A stretch of 15,002 bases of DNA from Candidatus Bathyarchaeota archaeon (GCA_005884605.1 VBBE01000148.1:1-15002); one strand, 5' to 3'; shown: positions 6,440 through 13,961, numbered from the stretch's first letter. The notes: generated by a model not told the origin, from the sequence alone. A program made the numbers and translations.

Positions 6440-7555
6440 TCATTGTCTTGACGGAGAGGATTCTGCCTTATTCCGGAAGCTCAACCAGGCTAGGATTGCA
6501 AGCGCGACGAAGGATGTTGAGGTTGTGTAGAAAATGCTGATTGGGGTTAGCGTGTACAGTAATCCGCCGAGATAGGATCCTAGTACAAACCCCAGGCTTT
6601 CCATTGTCAGATAAAACCCGTACTGTCCTGCTCTAGATGCTCCTTTCCGCACGGTCGAGAGAATGGAGTAGGCAATGAGGCTCGGGGATCTGGCGCTTCC
6701 GATGAGGAAGACCATTGGAAACGCGAGCAAGAGGTTTCTCGTCAGAACAATTCCGATAAGACCTGTAGCAGACAGTAGAAGACCCAGAGCCATGGTTCCG
6801 CCCTGGCTTCTTGTATCCGCCCTCCTACCTAGTAGGATGGCGAAAATGGCGGCACCTAGAGATTGCACCGCACCCAGAAGCAGTATGATCGAGGGGCCTA
6901 TGCTGAGAGCATCTTGGAAGTAGAGGGGGATGAAGGGCGAGACTACGCTCCAGGCGAGCGCTGCTCCGGCTAGATAGAGAAGGAGCGATCCTTCTCGACG
7001 TGACCTTGGGAGTTCGAGTCGAGGTGACCTATCATCACTTTCTAGTGGAGGCTGCGGCTTCATGAAGAAGAGGACTATTGTTGAGATCGAGAAGATCACG
7101 AATGTAAGTATGAAGATACTTCTTACAGGGATCCAGTTGAGTAGAACGCTTCCAACGAGAGGTGAAAAGACTACTCCAAGCGGTGCGGATGCCCAAGTTA
7201 TGCCGAAGTTGGACGCAGATTTTGCGTTGTCGGCAGCTCCTACGATGTAGGCGTTGAATGCTGGTACATTGAACGCTGATACTTGAAACAAGACTATTCC
7301 GGGAATTACGTCAGTCCAGGTTCTCGCGAAATAGTACATGAGCGGAGGTGGGATGCTCATTACCCAGCCTATGATCAACAACGCTTTCAATTCGTATTTG
7401 TTCGCGAGTATTCCTCCTGGAATCATGCTTACGGCCGCGGCGAGGAACCCGATTGAGAAGACGAGACCTACGTCGCTAGGGGAAGCTTGGAGGTCTCTCA
7501 GGTAGAGCGGCCAGATGTAGTTGTAGAGTCCCAACCCGAAGGTCCAGAGGAACAA
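6440..7555 (-). CDS. MFS transporter, N-terminus unresolved
   Basis: 371 residues from the TTG at 7555. A multi-pass protein of the major facilitator superfamily, with about eleven to twelve hydrophobic helices in two halves joined by a charged cytoplasmic loop (about residues 168-190, rich in Arg/Glu). A motif A-like GGILANKYELKAL lies after helix 2 (about 47-59). The substrate cannot be named; the overall look recalls drug or metabolite efflux members. The reading frame continues 27 codons above this TTG, to 7636. Those codons encode a plausible cytoplasmic N-terminus (ALPRDLRLLFLSL leading into helix 1) but contain no ATG, GTG or TTG. An ATG with a G-rich site at 7640 is one base out of frame. 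The true start is therefore probably upstream: CTG, or masked by an indel. It converges with ubiE across 55 bp. Confidence 0.85.
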   Translation of the reverse strand: MFLWTFGLGLYNYIWPLYLRDLQASPSDVGLVFSIGFLAAAVSMIPGGILANKYELKALLIIGWVMSIPPPLMYYFARTWTDVIPGIVLFQVSAFNVPAFNAYIVGAADNAKSASNFGITWASAPLGVVFSPLVGSVLLNWIPVRSIFILTFVIFSISTIVLFFMKPQPPLESDDRSPRLELPRSRREGSLLLYLAGAALAWSVVSPFIPLYFQDALSIGPSIILLLGAVQSLGAAIFAILLGRRADTRSQGGTMALGLLLSATGLIGIVLTRNLLLAFPMVFLIGSARSPSLIAYSILSTVRKGASRAGQYGFYLTMESLGFVLGSYLGGLLYTLTPISIFYTTSTSFVALAILAWLSFRNKAESSPSRQ

Positions 7556-7645
7556 TGAGAGAAAGAGGAGCCGAAGGTCTCTGGGAAGCGCTTGGACCGA
7601 GGTTAGCAGATTCAGCCGGCTAACTGGAAACAGGACTCATTTCCC

Positions 7646-7660
7646 CCTCTTGCTAAGAGG
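7646..7660 (-). repeat. hairpin over the MFS gene ribosome site
   Basis: On the minus strand CCTCTT (7660-7655) pairs with AAGAGG (7651-7646) around a 3-nt loop, directly followed by GGG AA and the out-of-frame ATG at 7640. The stem includes part of the G-rich stretch that would serve as ribosome site. It may be a late termination structure of the upstream gene or limit MFS translation. Confidence 0.35.
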
Positions 7661-7665
7661 CTCAC

Positions 7666-7696
7666 AAAAAGCCCGCAAGGGTCTCCTGTCAGGAGA
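7666..7696 (-). terminator. terminator region of the FTR1-like gene
   Basis: On the minus strand a 6-bp stem (AGGAGA 7691-7696 with TCTCCT 7682-7687, 3-nt loop) spans the stop codon. It is followed by a small CCC/GGG stem and then TTTTT (7670-7666). Hairpin plus T-run directly behind the stop is a good candidate transcript end and separates this gene from the MFS gene. Confidence 0.55.
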
Positions 7697-8375
7697 TTAC
7701 GCCTGTTGCGATTAGTACAACTCCTGAGATGAAGAAGTAAGAGCCGAAGGAGAGGAGGACGATGCCTGCGATGAGATCTAGCAGCCATCTTGGAACCTGC
7801 ATCAGGTAATCATAGGAGAACGCGCACACTACAATCAAGAGAATAAGGCTCGCAAGTGCGCCTGCGAGGGTCCATTCTATGTTGAAGGCTCCGGCTGCTG
7901 CGAGGATGAGGCTCGCTTCAAATCCTTCCGTCATTGTGATGCTGAAAACTGGTAGCGAGTTTCGGATCGAGAATGGTATCTGCCCTTCTGTTGCTATGGC
8001 GCCTTCGCTGTGTTTCCGGTCTTTCTCGACAACTTCGTCGCTCCATTTTTCCATTTTCGCTCTGAACGATTTGCCTTGGAAATAGTACTTGACGAACCCT
8101 CTCAGAAACCGATAGGAAAAGTAGAGGATAACAACACCCGGTATCAGGTTGATTAGAGCATCGGAAATTGTCTGTAGTGCAAGGAAGGCTTGTTCGACGA
8201 TCAGAAACGTGACGACAGACCCGAGGCCTCCGAGGGCGACGCCGAGGAAGACGTTTCTCCGACCGATCTGTTTTATTGTGGCAAGAGAGAGGATCGCGAC
8301 CTCGCTACCCTCTATTAGGATGGCTTTGAAAGCCAAGAGGAATGATGCGATAATTACAACATCTAGTCCAGCCAT
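7689..8375 (-). CDS. FTR1-like / COG4280-type integral membrane protein
   Basis: 228 residues, about six to seven membrane helices, built from two similar halves. Each half has a helix with an E-G-x-E motif: EGSEVAILSLA (E22, E25) and EGFEASLILAA (E150, E153). Each ends in a matching helix: PGVVILYFSYRFLRG (79-93) and AGIVLLSFGSYFFISG (203-218). A charged cytoplasmic loop (about 100-138) links them. This resembles the FTR1 iron permease fold, whose helices carry RExxE; here the Arg is Ile or Thr. The assignment as a transporter of iron or another cation is therefore inference. ATG 8375 has no ribosome site; a TATA-like TATAAA lies at 8391-8396 on the minus strand, closer than usual. A hairpin with T-run follows the stop. 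Confidence 0.75.
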   Translation of the reverse strand: MAGLDVVIIASFLLAFKAILIEGSEVAILSLATIKQIGRRNVFLGVALGGLGSVVTFLIVEQAFLALQTISDALINLIPGVVILYFSYRFLRGFVKYYFQGKSFRAKMEKWSDEVVEKDRKHSEGAIATEGQIPFSIRNSLPVFSITMTEGFEASLILAAAGAFNIEWTLAGALASLILLIVVCAFSYDYLMQVPRWLLDLIAGIVLLSFGSYFFISGVVLIATGVIS

Positions 8376-8506
8376 CTATTTTCCAATCCATTTATAGTGA
8401 GGTGCTCTCTAGTCCTTCTCGGACCAGCGCGTTCATATCTGTAACGGTAGCGGCCCTAGATTCAATGTTCCGCTTGCCGCTTGCTGGTCTAAGACGCGGC
8501 GTTCGA

Positions 8507-8923
8507 CTATTCTTTGGACACTGCCGATACGCTCTTCTCATCAGTTTTCTTGAAGTTTAGCGAGAGGGAGTTGACACAATACCGTAGTCCCGTAGGCTGA
8601 GGGCCGTCCTCGAAAACGTGGCCTAGATGACCGCCGCATTGCTTGCATAGAATCTCAACCCTTTTCATGAAGAGGCTGCGGTCGGACTTTTCTTCAACAT
8701 TCTCCTTTTCTGCGGGAGACCAGAAGCTAGGCCAGCCTGTTCCTGAGTCAAACTTTGTATTGGAAGAGAATAGGGGTGCTCCACATCCGGCGCAGACATA
8801 CATTCCCTCCTCTTTGTTGTGGAGGTATTTTCCGGTAAAGGGTCGTTCTGTGGCCTTTTTTCTCAAAACCTGATAGGTTTCGGTGTCCAGTTGCTTCTTC
8901 CATTCTTCTTCGGATTTCTTCAT
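8507..8923 (-). CDS. msrB: peptide-methionine (R)-S-oxide reductase MsrB
   Basis: 138 residues, a full-length MsrB. It reduces the R epimer of methionine sulfoxide in proteins and so repairs oxidised proteins in the cytoplasm. Visible: zinc site CAGC (C44, C47) with CKQC (C93, C96), GTGWPSF (61-67), GGHLGHVF (97-104), and the catalytic Cys in RYCVNS (C116), with the SLNF strand after it. The usual resolving Cys position near residue 60 is Ser (FDSGTGW), so recycling may use another thiol or thioredoxin directly. ATG 8923 has no clear ribosome site; GGATATC about 30 nt upstream could be the promoter of a leaderless mRNA. It stands alone between the FTR1-like and hydrolase genes with gaps of about 130 bp on each side. 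Confidence 0.95.
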   Translation of the reverse strand: MKKSEEEWKKQLDTETYQVLRKKATERPFTGKYLHNKEEGMYVCAGCGAPLFSSNTKFDSGTGWPSFWSPAEKENVEEKSDRSLFMKRVEILCKQCGGHLGHVFEDGPQPTGLRYCVNSLSLNFKKTDEKSVSAVSKE

Positions 8924-9057
8924 ACTATTTAGGGGGCTATTGCGGTAGATATCCTAATCGTCATTCGAGCGGTCTCTGACGCACCTAGAACCTTGTTCAA
9001 TGGACAAGACAAGACCTTCTTCAGTTTGCGGTTGCTTTGAGATGTTGCTGCAGGGAC

Positions 9058-9699
9058 CTAGGGAATGCGTTTGGCAACTTGCCCCACAAAGGGGTTGGCC
9101 AGTTTTTCGTCACCTATACTTGTCTCTGGGCCGTGTCCAGGGTAGACGATGGTATCGTCATCCAGTGTGAACAAGCGTTCGGTTATAGAACGCACTAGGG
9201 TGTCGAGGTCTCCGCCCGGAAGGTCTGTTCGCCCAATGGACTGGTTGAACAAGGCGTCCCCGGTCAGGACAAACCTTGGGCCAACTAGGCTGATGCTCCC
9301 AGGAGAGTGTCCCGGGGTGTGAATCACCTTCACCCGGTCCTCTCCAAAGGCTATCGATTCTCCGTCCCTGAGAAACTGATCCACCTTTGGTGGCGGCGGG
9401 ACGCTGAAACCCATGATCTGGCGGACACGGCTCTGCATAGACTCAAGCATCGAGAGATCATCATGGTGGATTAGAAATGGGATCTGGAACTTGTCGCGAA
9501 TAGAGTCAACCCCAAGCACGTGATCAAAGTGAGTATGAGTCGCAATGATTCGGCTGGGCTTGACAGCGATCTCGGCGAGGAAGCGAAGAATTCTTTCCGG
9601 CTCGTCGCCCGGATCGACGACCAACGCAGTTGAATCTGATTGAAGAATATAGCAGTTTGTCTGTAAGCGCCCGACCACAAGTGTGTGTACCTTGGCCAT
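9058..9699 (-). CDS. metallo-beta-lactamase-fold hydrolase (glyoxalase II / YcbL type)
   Basis: 213 residues, cytoplasmic. Motif THTHFDH (H55, H57, D59, H60) with HTPGH (H131), TGDAL (D148) and YPGHG (H189) supplies all ligands of a two-metal site. The SIGRTDLPGGD block (154-164) and GHGPETSIGDEKLANPF ending are typical of the short hydroxyacylglutathione hydrolase-like proteins (YcbL type). Archaea usually lack glutathione, so the natural thioester substrate is unknown. The start is ATG 9699. An apparent frameshifted small gene ends 24 bp upstream on the same strand, and the likely common promoter is the AT-rich box near 9944-9951. Confidence 0.88.
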   Translation of the reverse strand: MAKVHTLVVGRLQTNCYILQSDSTALVVDPGDEPERILRFLAEIAVKPSRIIATHTHFDHVLGVDSIRDKFQIPFLIHHDDLSMLESMQSRVRQIMGFSVPPPPKVDQFLRDGESIAFGEDRVKVIHTPGHSPGSISLVGPRFVLTGDALFNQSIGRTDLPGGDLDTLVRSITERLFTLDDDTIVYPGHGPETSIGDEKLANPFVGQVAKRIP

Positions 9700-9723
9700 T
9701 TTCGAATGTCAGTCGCGACCTGC

Positions 9724-9905
9724 TCAGGGGAAGAATATGAACTTGGAGTCGCGGTCGATCTTGGTAATTCTGTTGAGATGCTGCGGGCGGTCGATCGCTA
9801 GAATGCGTTTGTTCTCCTATCTCGGCGGTAGAACATGCTGTAGAACTGCGGTTTGTCGGATTGTGGGAACGAGGATTTGAGAATAGCTTGGGCTAAAGAT
9901 TTCAT
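9724..9905 (-). pseudogene. small frameshifted or mis-sequenced gene upstream of the hydrolase
   Basis: On the minus strand ATG 9905 opens a 35-codon frame (starting MKSLAQAILKSSFPQSDKPQ, then FYSMFYRRDRRT) that stops at 9798. The adjacent -1 frame, open from 9816 to the TGA at 9724, reads KRILAIDRPQHL and NRITKIDRDSKFIFFP. Joining them near the ACAAAC at 9812-9807 by one extra base gives a continuous protein of about 61 residues with ordinary composition. The stop is 24 bp before the hydrolase ATG, a normal operon spacing. I do not recognise the family. It may be a decayed gene, a sequencing indel in a short A-run, or chance. Confidence 0.4.
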
Positions 9906-9943
9906 CTCATGGGTATCTGGGTCTATCTTCGAGAAGCCAAGAA

Positions 9944-9951
9944 CTTAAATG
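9944..9951 (+). promoter_or_regulatory. TATA box for the leaderless sedolisin gene, possibly bidirectional
   Basis: CTTAAATG places TTAAAT at -30 to -25 from the ATG at 9975, the expected position for a leaderless archaeal transcript. Read on the minus strand the same element lies about 40 nt before the ATG at 9905 of the broken small gene. Confidence 0.6.
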
Positions 9952-9974
9952 GGTAGTAGGTTTTGATCCCTAAT

Positions 9975-11408
9975 ATGAAGAAAATACTAACCTTATCAGC
10001 TCTAATTGTTACTGCCCTAATGCTCGCAACGCCCCTCGGAGTCGGGGCTGTCGTCAGCGACTTCCACTACAGTCCAAGCCTTAGCTACGTTCAGCTCGGG
10101 CCTCTGACGACGAACCCTGATGGCCTACCTCTCTGCAAGAGTACTTCCCTTGGTAGCATTGTCTGCTACACGCCGAAATTCATCAAGAAAGCTTACGAGT
10201 TCCCATCTACAGCTACCCTCGACGGTGCTGGCCAGACAATCGTGATCGTGGACGCTTTCGGAAGCCCTACGGTTGCTAGTGACCTAGCATTGTTTGACGC
10301 CGTCTTCGGAATTCCACCTCCGCCATCCTTCACAATATTCTGCGGCAATTCTCCGACCCCGCTCGACCCCAGCACATGCCCTGTAGTCAATATCAATGCG
10401 AATCCGAAACATGGTGTGTTCGGCTGGACTATTGAGACAAGTCTTGACGTTCAATACGCCCACGCTATGGCTCCAGGAGCTAACATCGTCCTTGACGTGG
10501 CATCGACCTCGTCCGGGAACGCCATCAATGACGCTGAGGCTGCGGCAATTGCAGCTTACCCAGGTGCCATATTCTCCCAAAGCTTCGGCATTCCAGAGAT
10601 CTTCCTAACCGGAAACGGAAACCCTGGCCAAGTCAGCCAGGCCCAACAGAACTATGCGAATGGAGTTGCAGTAGGTGACACGTTCTTCGCTTCAGCAGGT
10701 GACACAGGCGCAGACTTCGGCTTCGGCGTCGCTATGAACAACTTCCCAGCTTCCGACCTGCACAACGTAGGCGTAACCGGAACTCAGGGATTGCCTTACA
10801 ATGCGACTGGAACTCTCATGCCGTGCCCCACTTCCACACCTTTCTCATGCACCTCAGGATTATCCTCATACCATGGACCATGCGTTCTAGGCCGAACGAC
10901 ACCTCCGAACTGCGTACCGGATGGGTACGGTGGTGAACAGGTCTGGAACGAGCCAAGCTTCGGTTCCGCGACTGGCGGTGCACCAAGCTTACTGTTTGGA
11001 GTTCCATCATACCAGGCTGGCCTCGGGCTATCCGCAAGGGGTCCGGATGTGGACTACAACGCAGCCATCGACGGCGGAGTCCTAGTCGTGTATGGAGGCT
11101 TCGGAAGCCCAGTCCTCTTCATTGTTGGAGGAACCAGTGCAGGTTCTCCACAATGGGCGGGGATCACTGCCTTGGTGAACCAGGCTCGTGCCAATGCGGG
11201 TAAAGGTCCGATCGGTGACTTGAACCCAGCCCTCTACGCGATCTACCACAGTGCACGCTACGCAACAGACTTCCACGACATCACAGTGGGCAACGACCAA
11301 CTAGTCGGCTCGTCTGTTGGTTTCTCGGCGGGTACCGGATACGATGTCGCATCAGGCATCGGCTCCCCCATCGTAGACCAACTGATCGTCGACTTAACAG
11401 CAGCATAG
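9975..11408 (+). CDS. secreted sedolisin-family (S53) serine-carboxyl peptidase without propeptide
   Basis: 477 residues from ATG 9975; a TTG 12 nt upstream is less likely because the TATA box predicts a start at the ATG. A signal peptide (about 1-25, ending VGA) leads nearly straight into the catalytic fold (from about 68). S53 peptidases are acid-active endopeptidases. The catalytic residues are recognisable: E154 and D158 in WTIETSLDVQYAHAMAPGA, oxyanion D243 in SAGDTGAD, and nucleophile S388 in GGTSAGSPQW. The calcium site is present: D435-I436 in FHDIT and G453, G455, D457 in GTGYD. Eight cysteines form four close pairs (54/64, 123/135, 284/292, 303/313), likely disulfides. The usual propeptide of roughly 150-200 residues is absent. 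A hairpin follows the stop, and the NHL gene converges from the other side. Confidence 0.92.
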   Translation: MKKILTLSALIVTALMLATPLGVGAVVSDFHYSPSLSYVQLGPLTTNPDGLPLCKSTSLGSIVCYTPKFIKKAYEFPSTATLDGAGQTIVIVDAFGSPTVASDLALFDAVFGIPPPPSFTIFCGNSPTPLDPSTCPVVNINANPKHGVFGWTIETSLDVQYAHAMAPGANIVLDVASTSSGNAINDAEAAAIAAYPGAIFSQSFGIPEIFLTGNGNPGQVSQAQQNYANGVAVGDTFFASAGDTGADFGFGVAMNNFPASDLHNVGVTGTQGLPYNATGTLMPCPTSTPFSCTSGLSSYHGPCVLGRTTPPNCVPDGYGGEQVWNEPSFGSATGGAPSLLFGVPSYQAGLGLSARGPDVDYNAAIDGGVLVVYGGFGSPVLFIVGGTSAGSPQWAGITALVNQARANAGKGPIGDLNPALYAIYHSARYATDFHDITVGNDQLVGSSVGFSAGTGYDVASGIGSPIVDQLIVDLTAA

Positions 11409-11422
11409 ACTAGGCTGAAAGC

Positions 11423-11460
11423 GGGAGGAACATCCTCCCAAATCCCCTCCTTTCTCTATT
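11423..11460 (+). terminator. strong terminator hairpin after the sedolisin gene
   Basis: GGGAGGA (11423-11429) pairs perfectly with TCCTCCC (11433-11439) around a 3-nt loop, followed by a pyrimidine-rich stretch ending CTATT. It begins 15 nt after the stop codon. Confidence 0.7.
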
Positions 11461-11492
11461 TTCTCTCGGACATGTCAGGCCACATTGCATCG

Positions 11493-11551
11493 TAAGACAG
11501 GATTGATTGTTGACCGATCATGTGCCTACATTGTCAAGCTCTCTTGTCTTA
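11493..11551. repeat. nested inverted repeats between convergent genes
   Basis: TAAGACA (11493-11499) pairs with TGTCTTA (11545-11551), and inside it TTGAC (11510-11514) pairs with GTCAA (11533-11537). Together they could fold into a 59-nt two-stem structure in the 3' region shared by the sedolisin and NHL genes. No known RNA family is recognised; it may belong to either transcript's end. Confidence 0.35.
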
Positions 11552-11652
11552 GCATGGACGGAGGACTGGCTCTAACCCAGAAGAGGCCCGTGGGTGAGGT
11601 AAGTTCTGGTCGTAGGTTTGTTCTTGTTGATATTCTTGCCTCCGTGTCAGCC

Positions 11653-13587
11653 TCACTTCAAAAGCACCCGACTGATCCCGCCACCGCCTGGAGCCTGCCC
11701 GGTAGTAACGGGGGAGAAAACCTCGACCCTGTTGTTGCTGGTTCCCACGGAGTTTCCAGTATCTGTTACGTAGACGCTTCCTGAATTGTCGACGGCCAGC
11801 CCATTCGGATTTACGAGCTGTCCGTTTCCGGACCCCGCGGTCCCAAAGGATGTGAGAAACCCGCCGTTGCCGGTGAATTCTTGGATCCGGTTATTGAACG
11901 TGTCAGCCACGTAGACATTCCCAGTTAAGTCCAGACCCAGGTGTCCCGGGAGATTGAACTGCCCGTTTCCGGGACCCGAGGTTCCCCACGACGTGATGAA
12001 TCCTCCCAAACTGTTGAATTTCTCAATGCGATTGTTCATTGAATCAGTAACATACACATTCCCTAGGGAGTCAACAGCAATACCAGTAGGATTGCTGAAC
12101 TGGCCCTTTGCAGTTCCAGTAGTCCCCCAGCCTGTGATGAAGTTTCCAGAGCTGTCAAATTTCTGAACTCGGTCGTTTGAATAATCCGTCACGTAGACGT
12201 TGTTTGAACCGTCGGCCGCCACCCCGTACGGATTGATGAATTGTCCGTTTCCGGTTCCAAACGAACCCCATGCTCTGACAAAGGTGCCGTTTGGCAGAAA
12301 TCTTTCTATTCGGCTATTGGAGAAATCGGTAACGTAGACATTTCCAGCATGGTCAACCGCAACTCCAATTGGACTGTTGAACTGCCCGGTTGCACTTCCG
12401 GTTATTCCCCAAGCCAGTAGAAAAGTTCCCGTGACTGAGAACATTTGAATCCGATTGTTTCCTCCGTCTACGATGTAGATGTGCCCTGAACTGTCGAGGG
12501 CTGCGTCATAAGGGCTGGAAAACAGTCCAGGTCTTGGATATGTGAGACTTGAAATGTAGTTTCCTGTAGTGGCCGACAATTTCTGCACTCTGAAATTGTT
12601 AGAATCACCAACATACAAGTTACTCTGAGAATCTATCGCCACGCCGATTGGGCCATTGAACTGTCCTGGTGATGCTCCAGAAGTCCCCCAAGACGAGATG
12701 AGGCTGCCGCTACTGGTACTGAACTTTTGAATGTTGTTGAAGGAACTGTCGCTGACGTAGATGTTGGACGTGTTGTCGACCGCCATCATTGCCGGTCCTG
12801 CCAGGCTACCTGCACCTGAATTCAAACCTCCCCACGCGAAGACAAAACCACCTGTCTTCGTGAACTTCGTAACATTACCCGAGTTGGGGGCACTGTCGCT
12901 TACGTATACGAATCCTGACGAATCAACCGCGACCCCAAAAGGGGTCATGAACTTGCCAGGGGTCGACCCCTGGCCACCGAATGAGCCTATGAATGATCCA
13001 TTGTTCCTGAAGATTTGGACACGCTGGTTTCCCTGATCTACAACATATACGAACCCGCTGGCGTTGACGCTAAGCCCCATAGGAGTCGTGAATTGGCCGT
13101 TTCCTGATCCGGTCGAGCCCCAAGATGTGATGAAGCCCCCGCTAGCCGTAAACTTCTGAATGTTGTTATTCACTGAATCAGAAACGTACATGTTTCCTTG
13201 CGGATCACGAGCGATTCCCATGGGATTTCTGAATTGTCCAGCACCAGTCCCTTGGGATCCCCAGGTGGTCAAGAACGATCCGTCGCCTGCTAGTTTGTAG
13301 ACGGCGTAGTTCTTGGCGTCAGCGATGAATAAGTTGCCTGATGAATCCACTGCGACTCCGTTCGGGGTTATAGGCCCGCCGTACGAGCCCCATTGCCTGG
13401 CGTAAGAGATGGAGGTGGCTGCAGTAACTGTAACCTGGCTCTGACCTACCCCTGTACCGGCTAGAGTGGTGGTTCCCTGAATGATTATCAGAATCATCAC
13501 AGAAAGTGATAATGCTAGAAGAATCGTGCCCTGGAGGCGGTTCGCTCTTTTCGCTCCAGTCACGCGAGAGCGGGATGTGTGACTCAT
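11653..13587 (-). CDS. exported or membrane-anchored protein with twelve NHL repeats
   Basis: About 644 residues from ATG 13587. A basic N-terminus precedes one hydrophobic segment (about 17-37, LLALSLSVMILIII), which is a signal or anchor. From about residue 65 on, twelve NHL-type repeats of about 47 residues follow, each like GVAVDSSGNVYVTD, then NNRIQKF, then a WG and GQF turn. Twelve units suit two six-bladed beta-propellers. NHL propellers bind proteins, RNA or sugars; outside the cell, a binding or adhesive role is likely. Repeats 3-6 are the most diverged, and repeat 6 lacks the WG turn. The C-terminus is short and Gly-rich (PGGGG), with no sorting signal. The frame stays open to 13692, but CTTATCC at 13612-13618 fits a leaderless start at 13587. 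It converges with the sedolisin gene. Confidence 0.85.
   Translation of the reverse strand: MSHTSRSRVTGAKRANRLQGTILLALSLSVMILIIIQGTTTLAGTGVGQSQVTVTAATSISYARQWGSYGGPITPNGVAVDSSGNLFIADAKNYAVYKLAGDGSFLTTWGSQGTGAGQFRNPMGIARDPQGNMYVSDSVNNNIQKFTASGGFITSWGSTGSGNGQFTTPMGLSVNASGFVYVVDQGNQRVQIFRNNGSFIGSFGGQGSTPGKFMTPFGVAVDSSGFVYVSDSAPNSGNVTKFTKTGGFVFAWGGLNSGAGSLAGPAMMAVDNTSNIYVSDSSFNNIQKFSTSSGSLISSWGTSGASPGQFNGPIGVAIDSQSNLYVGDSNNFRVQKLSATTGNYISSLTYPRPGLFSSPYDAALDSSGHIYIVDGGNNRIQMFSVTGTFLLAWGITGSATGQFNSPIGVAVDHAGNVYVTDFSNSRIERFLPNGTFVRAWGSFGTGNGQFINPYGVAADGSNNVYVTDYSNDRVQKFDSSGNFITGWGTTGTAKGQFSNPTGIAVDSLGNVYVTDSMNNRIEKFNSLGGFITSWGTSGPGNGQFNLPGHLGLDLTGNVYVADTFNNRIQEFTGNGGFLTSFGTAGSGNGQLVNPNGLAVDNSGSVYVTDTGNSVGTSNNRVEVFSPVTTGQAPGGGGISRVLLK
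11706..13395 (-). repeat. array of twelve NHL coding repeats
   Basis: A period of about 141 bp (47 codons), set by the protein repeat. The recurring DNA blocks encode GVAVDSSGN and NNRIQKF with many synonymous and amino acid changes, so the copies are old rather than recently amplified. Repeats 8-11 are the most alike. Confidence 0.8.
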
Positions 13588-13749
13588 TCGTACTTGGCGA
13601 TGACCTTTTGCGGATAAGTTATTCATGCGGTATTGCCGCGCTAGGTCTGTTGGCATTTTCAACTGCGCAGAGGTCACTAAGGGAAGAAGCATTCTCTCTC
13701 CCGTTCGATGTCCCCAGTCCTAGAAAACACTTTCCGAGTCGGAATAGGC

Positions 13750-13776
13750 CCCCTATGATATTGAAATATCCAGGGG
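13750..13776. promoter_or_regulatory. bulged inverted repeat upstream of the NHL gene
   Basis: CCCCT (13750-13754) pairs with AGGGG (13772-13776), and GATATT (13757-13762) with AATATC (13765-13770), separated by a 2-nt centre. The only mismatch is AT against C between the two stems. It lies between the helicase stop and the NHL start, so it could be an operator or a transcript end. Evidence is symmetry alone. Confidence 0.35.
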
Positions 13777-13832
13777 TAGCTGACGCCGGCCTGATATCTC
13801 CATCGTAGAAGCCCAGTGAAGGTGATGTGAAA

Positions 13833-13961
13833 ATGACCGTGAAGGGAGCCGCCTGGCCCGATACCGCGGCAAGTGCCTTAGTTCTGGAGTATATGGGGGC
13901 GAAAGGAGTTCCAGATTCCTTGCTAGTTATTCCAGAAAGGCCTGGTTGCTATGAACTGTAG
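13833..13961 (+). CDS. possible small protein, 42 residues
   Basis: ATG 13833 has a strong ribosome site, AAGGTGAT (about 13819-13825), 7-8 nt upstream. The frame runs 42 codons with ordinary amino acid composition (MTVKGAAWPDTAASALVLEY at the N-terminus). Its last 39 nt overlap the end of the helicase gene on the other strand. No domain is recognised and no clear TATA box is seen. The ribosome site is the only positive signal, so it may be chance. Confidence 0.25.
   Translation: MTVKGAAWPDTAASALVLEYMGAKGVPDSLLVIPERPGCYEL

Noticed and set aside
8384..8506. Minus-strand open frame between msrB and the FTR1-like gene with protein-like sequence (ending MNALVREGLESTSL)
   Set aside because: The only ATG leaves 14 codons, and there is no start or ribosome site for the longer frame.
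8992..9008. CTTGT/ACAAG inverted repeat downstream of the hydrolase gene
   Set aside because: Only a 5-bp stem with no T-run; not convincing as a terminator.
9807..9812. ACAAAC as a programmed -1 frameshift site in the small broken gene
   Set aside because: It does not match the X XXY YYZ slippery pattern and no stimulating structure is evident; an indel is simpler.
9737..9880. Plus-strand ORF of 47 residues with a GGGGAAG stretch upstream
   Set aside because: The product is rich in Arg and Cys, as expected from the complement of coding sequence, and the opposite strand reads as better protein (the broken small gene).
11485..11784. Plus-strand 99-residue ORF starting in the sedolisin-NHL gap
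   Set aside because: Its second half is antisense to the NHL gene, it starts with TTG without a ribosome site, and it has no recognisable domain.
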